In this document: positions 7,924 through 15,485 of the stretch, one piece after another | Layout: each line of letters begins with the position of its first letter | Position numbering within the stretch: position 1 is the stretch's first letter | DNA from: an uncultured Clostridia bacterium | GTDB lineage: Bacteria > Bacillota > Clostridia > Christensenellales > Borkfalkiaceae | Assembly (NCBI GenBank): GCA_947629515.1 | Contig: CANRDY010000003.1 | Location: 1-64,000 of the forward strand | Direction: 5' to 3' | DNA length: 64,000 nucleotides | Notes under the pieces: model-generated | The model's database searches: none | The model's input: only the letters and a program-made list of their open reading frames with translations | What the model was told of the DNA's origin: nothing | Position numbers and translations under genes: made by a program

Positions 7924-9906
7924 ATGAAAAAATTTTTGGCTTTGTTTTTGTCGGTCTGCTTTGCGGCGGGAGTTTCGGTCATTTCGGCGTGCGCGCCCGC
8001 AAATACGCCCGAGCTCAGAGACGGCGCAACGATTACGCTGTTTTCAACCAACGATATGCACGGCAACGTTCAAAACAGTTCGGCGGCGATCGGCGTTGCG
8101 CAAGCGGGAGCTATTAAGGCTTCCACCCAAGATTCGCTTTTAATTGACGCGGGCGACGCCACTCAAGGGGCTTCATTTGCCTCGGTTACCAAGGGCGAAA
8201 GCGTTATTTACGCCATGAACGCCGCGGGTTACGACCTTATGGCGGCGGGCAACCACGAGTTCGACTACGGCACGGACGTGCTTAAACACAACGCCGCGAT
8301 CGCTAACTTCCCCGTGCTTGCCGCAAACGTAAAAAAGGACGGTCTGCCCCTTTTGGATTCGAGCTGTATAATCGAAAAGGCAAATTATAAAATCGGGTTT
8401 GTGGGAATTACCACGGCTTCAACCGCCACTTCCACTAACCCCTCTCTGCTTGCGAGCGTTACCTTTGAGGACGAAATTTCGACGGCGAAAGCCGAAATTC
8501 AAAACCTTAAAAACGACGTCGACGCCATTGTGCTTGTGTGCCACATGGGCGACAACGCCAACGCGGTTGACTGCACAAGCGAAAAACTGATAAAAAGCCT
8601 TGCGCCCGACGAATGGCAAAGCGTTGCCGCGGTTATCGACGGGCACAGCCACACCGTTGAAAACAAGGCGGTCGAGGGCATACCCGTGGTGCAGACGGGC
8701 TTGAACTGCGCCAATTTGGGCAAAGTTACCATTACTTTTAAGGACGGCGTAAACGGAGCGCGGTTTAAGGCGAGCGGCGACGTGCTTTCTTACTCCGAGG
8801 CTATGAACTGCGCCCTTACCCCCGCGGGCGAAAGCAAAGCCGCCGAATGCACGGGCAAGATCGCCGAGCTTGTGAGCGCGCAGGCGGCAGTGCTCGAAAG
8901 GCAACTTTGCATGTTGGGCGCGCCGCTCTTCGGCGGGTATGTTTGCTACGACTACGTTGAGTCGAGGATAGTCGAGACGGCGTACGGCGATTTTGTGACC
9001 GACGCATTTAAATATTATGGTGATATATTCGCGCAAAACTTTGCGCAGAGCGCGGGGCTTGATTTGCCCGTTATTGCCGTTGAGAACGGCGGCGGGATCG
9101 GGCAGAGCTTGCCCTTGCAAGACTCGAACGGAGCGGTCGTTAAATACGGCGACGTGCTTGGAGCGTTCAATCACGGGAATTTGGTCGAAGTTTTGAAAAT
9201 TTCACCCGCGGAGTTGTTCCTCGCCCTCGAAAAGGGACTTGTTGCCACGGGGCAAGACGAGAACGGTCAATTGGTGTTCGATAAACCGAGCGGAAGTTTT
9301 TTGCAGTGCGCGGGGTTTTCTTACACATATAACCCCTCCGCTCCCGCCTACGACCCCGCAGTCGAGGCGAGCGGCAAGGTGACCGAAGTTAAACTTGCCG
9401 ACGGCACGGTTCTGCAACGCGGCGACAACGAGCGCAAACTGCTGCTTGCGACAAACAACTACGTTTCGGCGTGGTTTGCCGCAGAGTGCAAGGTGGGCGA
9501 GCTTGGCGGTGAGGATATGATAATCGAGGACTACATTTTGCTTAAAAGCGGCAAGAACGGCGGCGTGCTTGATTACGCGTGCGACTACGGAAGAATTTTG
9601 ATTGCGAACGACACCTCGCCCGAAAAGTTCAGCGTTGCGATCGCCGTTAAACAGAATATCGCCGACGTGAGCGGAAAGAGCGGTGAATTTCACCTTTCAA
9701 TTGACGGCGGCGCGTTTGAAGCAGTTGAAGCCGACGGGAACGGCATGATTACCGTGGAGCTGGCGGCGGGCGCGCACTATTTGCGCCTTGAAGAGGGTGC
9801 GGGGAACTATGTTTATGTGAACAGTTACTCGGGGACGGGCATAACCCACACTAAAAGCGGATACTTCCACTCCTGCTTTTTGTTTGAGTTGCCGCCGATC
9901 GCGTGA
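7924..9906 (+). CDS. 5'-nucleotidase / UshA-family metallophosphatase lipoprotein
   Basis: 660 residues with a lipoprotein signal (lipobox VISAC, lipidated Cys23). The metallophosphatase domain shows the family motifs in order: NDMHGN (about 43-48), GDATQG (77-82), AAGNHEFDYG (107-116), VLVCHMGDN and GHSHT (near 240). A C-terminal nucleotidase domain follows (ENGGGIG, then YNPSAPAYDPA). It should hydrolyse nucleotides or related phosphoesters outside the membrane, scavenging nucleosides and phosphate. Exact substrate is not predictable. It is monocistronic, with its own promoter and a terminator within 70 bp. Confidence 0.92.
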   Translation: MKKFLALFLSVCFAAGVSVISACAPANTPELRDGATITLFSTNDMHGNVQNSSAAIGVAQAGAIKASTQDSLLIDAGDATQGASFASVTKGESVIYAMNAAGYDLMAAGNHEFDYGTDVLKHNAAIANFPVLAANVKKDGLPLLDSSCIIEKANYKIGFVGITTASTATSTNPSLLASVTFEDEISTAKAEIQNLKNDVDAIVLVCHMGDNANAVDCTSEKLIKSLAPDEWQSVAAVIDGHSHTVENKAVEGIPVVQTGLNCANLGKVTITFKDGVNGARFKASGDVLSYSEAMNCALTPAGESKAAECTGKIAELVSAQAAVLERQLCMLGAPLFGGYVCYDYVESRIVETAYGDFVTDAFKYYGDIFAQNFAQSAGLDLPVIAVENGGGIGQSLPLQDSNGAVVKYGDVLGAFNHGNLVEVLKISPAELFLALEKGLVATGQDENGQLVFDKPSGSFLQCAGFSYTYNPSAPAYDPAVEASGKVTEVKLADGTVLQRGDNERKLLLATNNYVSAWFAAECKVGELGGEDMIIEDYILLKSGKNGGVLDYACDYGRILIANDTSPEKFSVAIAVKQNIADVSGKSGEFHLSIDGGAFEAVEADGNGMITVELAAGAHYLRLEEGAGNYVYVNSYSGTGITHTKSGYFHSCFLFELPPIA

Positions 9907-9970
9907 GAGGGTTGAGAAATTGTGGTAAAAGACGAACGACTAGTGTGATTGTAAAAAATGCACAAAATAG

Positions 9971-9999
9971 AAGCACGGCAAAAGCCGTGCTTTTATTTT
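9971..9999 (+). terminator. Intrinsic terminator after the nucleotidase gene
   Basis: AGCACGGC-AAAA-GCCGTGCT followed by TTTATTTT. Confidence 0.9.
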
Positions 10000-10001
10000 G
10001 A

Positions 10002-10017
10002 TGACCCTGCCGAGAAT
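10002..10017. repeat. 16-bp copy of the tRNA-Glu 3' end (possible att remnant)
   Basis: TGACCCTGCCGAGAAT here is identical to 10145-10160, the 3' part of tRNA-Glu, in the same orientation 143 bp away. Such duplicates arise when an element integrates at a tRNA 3' end or from decay of a tandem tRNA. No integrase is present in the window. Confidence 0.6.
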
Positions 10018-10100
10018 TTGCCGAAACCCTTAAAAGGGTACCCTCGGCAAAGCGTCGCTTCGCTCGCGCGAACTACGAGTTCGATTTATGGCAAGGGCGC

Positions 10101-10142
10101 AAAAGCGGGCGGACACAGCTTTACTGTGTCCGCCCGCTTTTT
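10101..10142 (-). terminator. Terminator downstream of tRNA-Glu
   Basis: A 16-bp stem AAGCGGGCGGACACAG / CTGTGTCCGCCCGCTT, loop CTTTA on the plus strand, abutting the tRNA 3' end. T residues follow on both strands. Confidence 0.8.
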
Positions 10143-10216
10143 GGTGACCCTGCCGAGAATCGAACTCGGGATTGAGCCTTGAGAGGGCTCCGTCTTAACC
10201 GCTTGACCACAGGGCC
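10142..10216 (-). tRNA. tRNA-Glu (anticodon CTC)
   Basis: A full cloverleaf on the minus strand: acceptor GGCCCTG/CAGGGTC, D arm GTC-AAGCGGTTAA-GAC, anticodon stem GAGCC/GGCTC with loop CTCTCAA (anticodon CTC, reading GAG), T arm CCGAG-TTCGATT-CTCGG, and an encoded CCA end. An isolated tRNA gene with its own promoter and terminator. Confidence 0.95.
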
Positions 10217-10296
10217 TTGAAGTTTGTCGTTTTTTCGGTCTTTTTATTGCCCAGATGAATAACGGGGATTTTTTCTCATAACCGAATTGCTATGTG

Positions 10297-10325
10297 ATTA
10301 TATCATATAAAATTTCTGTTTGCAA
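10297..10325 (-). promoter_or_regulatory. Promoter of tRNA-Glu
   Basis: TTGCAA, 17-bp spacer, TATAAT on the minus strand, giving a precursor with about 75 nt of 5' leader. Confidence 0.75.
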
Positions 10326-10419
10326 GCAAATTTCGGGTCTCAAATCAAAAATAACTCATTTTGCCCGTTTTGCTCGGGCGCACGCGCGGCGGCGGGGATT
10401 TTTTTATTGCAAATTTGCC

Positions 10420-10448
10420 TTGATAATTGCGCCCGCGTATGCTATAAT
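10420..10448 (+). promoter_or_regulatory. Promoter of the restriction-modification pair
   Basis: TTGATA, 17-bp spacer, TATAAT; start expected near 10455, about 30 nt before the TTG start of the methyltransferase. Confidence 0.75.
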
Positions 10449-10483
10449 ATTTTTATCCTCTTTCTTTCAAAGGTGCAAAAAAA

Positions 10484-11422
10484 TTGAAAGCCGACAGAAA
10501 TAAAACCATTGATTTCAGTTTAGAAGAAGGTCGCCCCTATTTGGAAAGGTGCATAACCCTTTCGGAACCGTGCGCCGAGGCTGACATATTAAACAAAACT
10601 ATTTTGGGCGATTCTATGCAAATTTTGGAGTTTTTGCCCAAAAAATCGGTCGATCTGCTCTTTGCAGACCCCTACTACAACCTCGATAAAAACTTCCACG
10701 GTATGAAGTTTTCGCGGCTGGGCGATAGCGAATACGCACAATACACCTGCAAGTGGGTCGAGAAGGTCCTCCCTCTCTTAAAGCCCACCGCCTCTGTTTA
10801 CGTGTGCTGCGATTGGAAAACGAGCATGATAATCGGCAACGTACTCAATCAATATTTTAACGTTATTAATCGTATCACATGGCAACGGGAAAAGGGTCGG
10901 GGCGCGTTGACCAATTGGAAAAACGCCATGGAAGATATCTGGTTCGCAACCGTTTCAACAAAATACACCTTCAACGTGCAGGACGTTATGATGAGACGGA
11001 AAGTTATTGCGCCCTACAAGGTGGACGGCAGACCAAAAGATTGGGAAGAGACCGCCGAGGGGAATTACCGGAACACCTACCCCTCTAACTTTTGGGACGA
11101 CATTTCGATACCCTATTGGTCGATGTCCGAAAACACCGCGCACCCCACGCAAAAGCCCGAAAAGCTGTTGGCTAAACTCATTTTGGCAAGCAGTAACAAG
11201 GGCGATTTGGTGCTTGACCCGTTTTTGGGGTCGGGAACGACCTCGGTGGTGGCGAAAAAGCTGGGGCGGAATTATGTGGGCATTGAACAAACCCCCCTCT
11301 ACTGCGCGTGGGCGGAATATCGCCTTGAACAAGCGGAGACCGACAAGACCATTCAAGGCTATACGAACGGCGTTTTTTGGGAGCGCAACACGCTATCACA
11401 GCAGAATAAAGAGAAGAAATAA
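10484..11422 (+). CDS. DNA methyltransferase, beta-class (N6-adenine type)
   Basis: 312 residues starting at TTG, supported by the ribosome site AAAGGTG 8 nt upstream. Motif order is that of the beta class: catalytic motif IV near the N-terminus (LLFADPYYNLDKNF, about 60-73), HPTQKPEKLL and SAM-binding DPFLGSGTT (245-253) near the C-terminus. The catalytic tetrapeptide reads DPYY where DPPY is usual. The layout resembles YhdJ/HindIII-type enzymes. With the endonuclease gene 62 bp downstream it forms a type II restriction-modification system and should protect the host site; the recognition sequence is not predictable. Confidence 0.9.
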   Translation: MKADRNKTIDFSLEEGRPYLERCITLSEPCAEADILNKTILGDSMQILEFLPKKSVDLLFADPYYNLDKNFHGMKFSRLGDSEYAQYTCKWVEKVLPLLKPTASVYVCCDWKTSMIIGNVLNQYFNVINRITWQREKGRGALTNWKNAMEDIWFATVSTKYTFNVQDVMMRRKVIAPYKVDGRPKDWEETAEGNYRNTYPSNFWDDISIPYWSMSENTAHPTQKPEKLLAKLILASSNKGDLVLDPFLGSGTTSVVAKKLGRNYVGIEQTPLYCAWAEYRLEQAETDKTIQGYTNGVFWERNTLSQQNKEKK

Positions 11423-11484
11423 ACAACAGAAATAAACTAATCTATAAAACATAATTATTAAGAAAATACGATTAACAGAAAAAT

Positions 11485-12159
11485 ATGATCAACTCACCGA
11501 TATTTGAAGCGACAACATTGAAGCTCATACAAGATAATTTGATTGATTTGCTTAATTCTTGTCACGATTTTGATAATTCACACATTTTGGATAGCCCGCG
11601 AGCGGTTGGAGATACAGTTCAAAAAGTATTGGGCGAAAGAATGAGTGAATGTTTCCCCGAAGGCTTAATCAAAAATTTTAGCGATGAATTTGCACGTCGT
11701 GCAATGGCAGACGCCGCTTTTATGGATTTTCAAGACAATTATTTTATAGTTGATATGAAAACGCACAATAGAAATACCGACTTTAATATGCCCAACCTGA
11801 CATCTGTGGAAAGGCTTTCACGGTTTTATAAAGATGATAAAAACTTCTTTGTAATACTATTGGCAGAATACAAAGTTTCAGGTGATAAAATCGAATTTGA
11901 TTCCGTTCAACTCTTTCCCATTGAGCATTTGAAATGGGATTGTTTAACTATCGGAGCATTGGGTTGGGGACAAATTCAAATTGCCGATGCGCGTATAATA
12001 AATATCGATCGCAACCAAAGCCGCAAAAATTGGATGTTGCAACTTTGTGACAAGTTGGATAATTTTTATCCCAAAGAGATTGCAAAAATTGAAAAACGCG
12101 CCGACTATTTCACAAAAGTACGCGCGTTTTGGCAAAACAAACCTACAACTTGTAATTGA
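11485..12159 (+). CDS. Type II restriction endonuclease, HincII-like
   Basis: 224 residues with a PD-(D/E)XK-type core: D76, then D90-M-K92 in FIVDMKTHN, followed by DFNMPNLTS. This parallels the HincII active site (ADILL...LLDVKTRN...APN), where the first Asp lies 13-14 residues before D-x-K. The gene directly follows the methyltransferase on the same strand and is distinctly more AT-rich than its neighbours, as expected for a mobile restriction cassette. No controller-protein gene is present. The family match is from memory; the partner gene makes a restriction role very likely. Confidence 0.75.
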   Translation: MINSPIFEATTLKLIQDNLIDLLNSCHDFDNSHILDSPRAVGDTVQKVLGERMSECFPEGLIKNFSDEFARRAMADAAFMDFQDNYFIVDMKTHNRNTDFNMPNLTSVERLSRFYKDDKNFFVILLAEYKVSGDKIEFDSVQLFPIEHLKWDCLTIGALGWGQIQIADARIINIDRNQSRKNWMLQLCDKLDNFYPKEIAKIEKRADYFTKVRAFWQNKPTTCN

Positions 12160-12221
12160 TTATCATTTTTGAAATTAGTTTATGAAGTAGTTTTCTATGT
12201 TGACTACTGCTCTACATTATA

Positions 12222-12258
12222 CCAACGGCACAGCGATTGCTGTGCCGTTGGTGTTTTA
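12222..12258. terminator. Terminator between convergent genes
   Basis: A perfect 13-bp stem CCAACGGCACAGC-GATT-GCTGTGCCGTTGG followed by TGTTTTAAT; serves the endonuclease and the opposing ABC-transporter operon. Confidence 0.85.
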
Positions 12259-12276
12259 ATATGCGTATTTATCACC

Positions 12277-13461
12277 TTACTTTATCGTTATGGTGACGAG
12301 GTTGGTAAAGGGAATTTCGGCGGCGGAGGTTTCGGCGGGAGCGGGGGCGGTTGTCAAGGCTTCGGCGGCGGGGGTTTTGGCGGCGGTTGTCAATGCTTCG
12401 TCGGCGGCGGGGGCGAGGCGTTCGTAGACTATGCTCTCGGAGGCGTTTTCGGCAAGTTTGAGCGAAAGAATGTTGTCCGAATCTTTCGGGTCGAAAGGAT
12501 CGCCGCCGTATTTTATCCTCATCGTCGCCCTCTCCTCCGTTTGAGAATAGTCGACGGAAAGGTTCATCTTAACATTCTCGCCCAGCGCGGACAAAATTAT
12601 CTGCACGCCCAACTCCTCGAACACCGACTGCAAACGATAAATTGCCTTTTGAGACATGCCGTTGCGCCTACCGAACTCTTCGAGTCCCGTGTTCAGACCT
12701 ATGAAGTCGAAATCCCTCGAAAGAATTTCGGTCGTGAATGTGTTGATGTGCCTGATAAAAGCTATCGTCTTTTCACGCTTGGGATTCTGGAAAATTTCGT
12801 CGGGCGTGCCCTCTTCGTAAATTCCGCCCTCGTCCATAAAGAACACGCGGTTTGCTATCTCGCGCGCGAACCGCATTTCGTGCGTGACTATTATCATGGT
12901 AAGCCCTTGGCTTGCAAGGTCGCGTATTACCGCCTGCACTTCGCCCACCATTGTGGGGTCGAGCGCGGAAGTCGGCTCGTCAAATAAAATTATGTTCGGC
13001 TTCATTGCGAGCGTGCGCGCTATGGCGACGCGTTGCTTTTGACCGCCCGAAAGTTCTTCGGGGAAGTTCTGCGCCTTGTCGGCAAGCCCCACGGTGCGGA
13101 GAAGCCTCATGCCCTCTTCGTACGCCTCGGCTTTCGGTATTTTCAGAAGATCGACGGGCGCGGCGATTATGTTGCCTATAACGTTCATATGGTTGAACAG
13201 ATTGAACGATTGAAACACCATGCCCATCTTTTGACGTACTTTGTTTATATCGCATTTTTTATCGGTGATGCAAACGCCGTCAACCCAAATGTTGCCCGAG
13301 GTGGGCGTTTCGAGCAGGTTCAGACAGCGGATAAAAGTCGATTTGCCCGTGCCCGACGGTCCTATTACCGAAATCACGTCGCCGTCGTTTATGGTAACGT
13401 TTACGTCCTGCAAGGGAGTTGCGTTGGCGTATTCCTTTCTTAAATGTTCGATACGTATCAC
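12277..13461 (-). CDS. Amino-acid ABC transporter ATPase with C-terminal HATPase-like extension
   Basis: Residues 1-240 are a GlnQ-type nucleotide-binding domain: Walker A GPSGTGKST (34-42), Q-loop FQSFNLF, signature LSGGQKQR (137-144), Walker B IILFDEPTSALDP, H-loop VTHEM. It should power polar amino-acid uptake through the permease encoded 1 bp upstream. Residues 241-350 are an added domain resembling RsbW/GHKL ATPases (VFEELGVQII as an N-box remnant; YGGDPFDP in place of DxGxPFDP), followed by an Ala/Pro/Thr-rich tail. The metal/nucleotide residues look degraded, so it may bind rather than hydrolyse. Start GTG follows AAAGGAGGTG. The extension's role is unknown. Confidence 0.88.
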   Translation of the reverse strand: MIRIEHLRKEYANATPLQDVNVTINDGDVISVIGPSGTGKSTFIRCLNLLETPTSGNIWVDGVCITDKKCDINKVRQKMGMVFQSFNLFNHMNVIGNIIAAPVDLLKIPKAEAYEEGMRLLRTVGLADKAQNFPEELSGGQKQRVAIARTLAMKPNIILFDEPTSALDPTMVGEVQAVIRDLASQGLTMIIVTHEMRFAREIANRVFFMDEGGIYEEGTPDEIFQNPKREKTIAFIRHINTFTTEILSRDFDFIGLNTGLEEFGRRNGMSQKAIYRLQSVFEELGVQIILSALGENVKMNLSVDYSQTEERATMRIKYGGDPFDPKDSDNILSLKLAENASESIVYERLAPAADEALTTAAKTPAAEALTTAPAPAETSAAEIPFTNLVTITIK

Positions 13462-13462
13462 G

Positions 13463-15037
13463 TTACACCTCCTTTACGGGCGTTTCTTCGTGCCGTTTGC
13501 GTGCGGGCTTACGTTTTTGCCGCTTCTGTCGTCTCGGGTCGGAACGCCGCTGTATAAACCCGAGCAGTGCGGTTATTCCCCATATGATAAAGAAGTAAAT
13601 TATAGCAACGGCTATAAGCGGGAAGAACGCCTCGAAGGTGTTGCTTCGTATTATGTCGCCCATTTTGGTGAGGTCGTTTACGGCTATGTAGCCGACTATC
13701 GAAGTCGACTTCACAAGCCCCACTATTTCGGAAGAATATGCGGGCGCGAACATTCGCATAGCCTGCGGCAAAACTATCTTGAAAAAGGTTCTGTTTCTGC
13801 CGTAACCGAGGGCGTAAGCCGCTTCGGTCTGCCCCTTATCCACGCCGTTGACCGTGAGCGCGAGCTGATTATAAACAAACGAACCGAAAGTGAGGATAAA
13901 GCCCATTATCGCCACCGCCACTCCGCTTATATCCGAACTGCCGAACACGACGTAATATAAGATCATCAATATGACGAGAATGGGCATACCCGCCATTAAT
14001 TTTGAATAAACTTTTGCGAACCCGCGCGCTATTGCCGAGACGGCTTTATATTTGGAGCGCGAAGCAAGATAGAGCAAAAAGCCGAGAACCGTTCCGCCCA
14101 AAACCGCCGAAAGGCTTATCAAAAGCGTCGTACCCAAGCCCTCGAGAATGAGCTTCCACCTGCCTTCGCGCACGAAAGTGTTTTGAAAATTCTCGCCGAA
14201 CGAGGTGAAGAAATTACTTCCGCCGCCCTCGTATATCGCCATCACGACTTCCGCCGACATATACGAATGGCTGAAATTGATCTCTTTCTGCCGCTCTTCG
14301 GTCATATACAGACCCGCGCACAGCATTTGATATTTGCCGCCTTTAAGCCCAGCTATGCCCGAAGTGGCGAAAGAACCGTTTTCATAGGTGACGTTGTAGC
14401 CGTACTTTTGGCAGAAAAGATACAAAAACTCTATTTCGAAGCCCACGGGTTTGCCGTTGTACATGTAGACGTAGGGCTTCCTCGACATATCTATCGAAAC
14501 GCGCAACGTTGTGGGGTTGCCCGCGAGGTTTTCCAAAGGAACGTTCTCCGCAGGCTCGGTCTCGCCGTACCACTTGTCCTTCATCGCCTGTAACTGCTCC
14601 CCGTCGAAGTTCTCGAGAAATTCGTTCATCTGCGATTGAAGCACATTGCCTTCGTCGTTCTTCTGAAAGCCGAAGCCCACATTCACGCTGTATTCGGGAA
14701 CGGTGAGGCAATTCAACCCCTTTTCGGTGCGTTTGACGGCGTTGAAGTTGGGTCTGTCGAGCATACAGCCGTCTATTTTGCCCTGCTTTAACGCCATAAG
14801 CACGTCCGAAAAATTCTCGTAATCGCTTATGCTTGCGTTGGGGAACCGCTCCTCCGAATAGCCGCCGTAGAGCGAACCCGTAACAACGCCGAGACGGGCG
14901 TTATCGAACCTTGAAAGCCCCTCGGCGGTCTGACTGCCGCCGTCCGCGTTTGCGGCGCAACCGAAAAGGCAAAGGACGAAAAGCGCGAGTGCGACGATTA
15001 AACATAAGATATTGAATTTCTTTGCGCTGTTGTGCAT
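13463..15037 (-). CDS. Amino-acid ABC transporter, fused substrate-binding lipoprotein and permease
   Basis: 524 residues. Lipoprotein signal with Cys27 (LFGC); two half-domains of a family 3 substrate-binding protein; then a HisM/GlnP-type permease with about five helices and the EAA loop (AYALGYGRNRTFFKIVLPQAM). The binding halves appear in reverse order: the lobe with GVVTGSLYG and ending KWYGE comes first, the lobe with PYVYMYNGKPVGFEIEF and SHSYMSAE second. The chosen ATG has the GAGGGAGAT ribosome site; an in-frame TTG 18 bp upstream lacks one. The C-terminus is strongly basic. With the ATPase it makes a complete importer. Confidence 0.88.
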   Translation of the reverse strand: MHNSAKKFNILCLIVALALFVLCLFGCAANADGGSQTAEGLSRFDNARLGVVTGSLYGGYSEERFPNASISDYENFSDVLMALKQGKIDGCMLDRPNFNAVKRTEKGLNCLTVPEYSVNVGFGFQKNDEGNVLQSQMNEFLENFDGEQLQAMKDKWYGETEPAENVPLENLAGNPTTLRVSIDMSRKPYVYMYNGKPVGFEIEFLYLFCQKYGYNVTYENGSFATSGIAGLKGGKYQMLCAGLYMTEERQKEINFSHSYMSAEVVMAIYEGGGSNFFTSFGENFQNTFVREGRWKLILEGLGTTLLISLSAVLGGTVLGFLLYLASRSKYKAVSAIARGFAKVYSKLMAGMPILVILMILYYVVFGSSDISGVAVAIMGFILTFGSFVYNQLALTVNGVDKGQTEAAYALGYGRNRTFFKIVLPQAMRMFAPAYSSEIVGLVKSTSIVGYIAVNDLTKMGDIIRSNTFEAFFPLIAVAIIYFFIIWGITALLGFIQRRSDPRRQKRQKRKPARKRHEETPVKEV

Positions 15038-15194
15038 TTTTATCTCCCTCGGCAATGTAATAAAAGCCGTTTTTGAACAGTCCGAACTTTGTAAAATACC
15101 GAATTATATAAATTAAAAACAAATTATTAAAGCGCACGAAAGCGGCGAAAAGGTTAAAAAACTCAAATGCGACCGCTTTTTTTAAGTCATTCGC

Positions 15195-15223
15195 TTGATA
15201 ATGTGCATCGATTTTGTTATAAT
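15195..15223 (+). promoter_or_regulatory. Promoter upstream of the SpoIIE-type phosphatase gene
   Basis: TTGATA, 17-bp spacer, TATAAT. If used, the mRNA has a leader of about 255 nt before the ATG at 15486. The rest of the 15056-15485 gap is AT-rich; I see no further gene in it, only a weaker TATAAT at 15103-15108 (minus strand) that could serve the amino-acid transporter. Confidence 0.65.
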
Positions 15224-15485
15224 TTATACGCGTTCCTGAATTTTAACGTCATTTATTATATCAAATATAAAATTTCTATGCAAGTTGACGGATAAGCGCG
15301 CAGGTCAAATATTTGTGAAGAATTGTTAATCTTTCGCTCAATGCGGCTTTTATTATTTTCACAAAAACTCATTTCAATTATAATAAACGGTGAAAAAACA
15401 TCAAGTAAAATTTTCTTATAAACGGCGTTGTGAAGCCGACGCGCTCTGCGTTTTATAAGGAATTTTATCGGGGTCGATTGCACAT

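Noticed and set aside
12169..12987. Glycine/cysteine-rich 272-codon frame on the plus strand
   Set aside because: The GGGGFGG run is the reverse of the Ala/Pro/Thr-rich tail of the transporter ATPase. No ribosome site, and it crosses the terminator at 12222.
15224..15485. Riboswitch in the 255-nt leader of the SpoIIE-type phosphatase gene
   Set aside because: AT-rich with no conserved aptamer motif or terminator that I can see; a long leader alone is not evidence.
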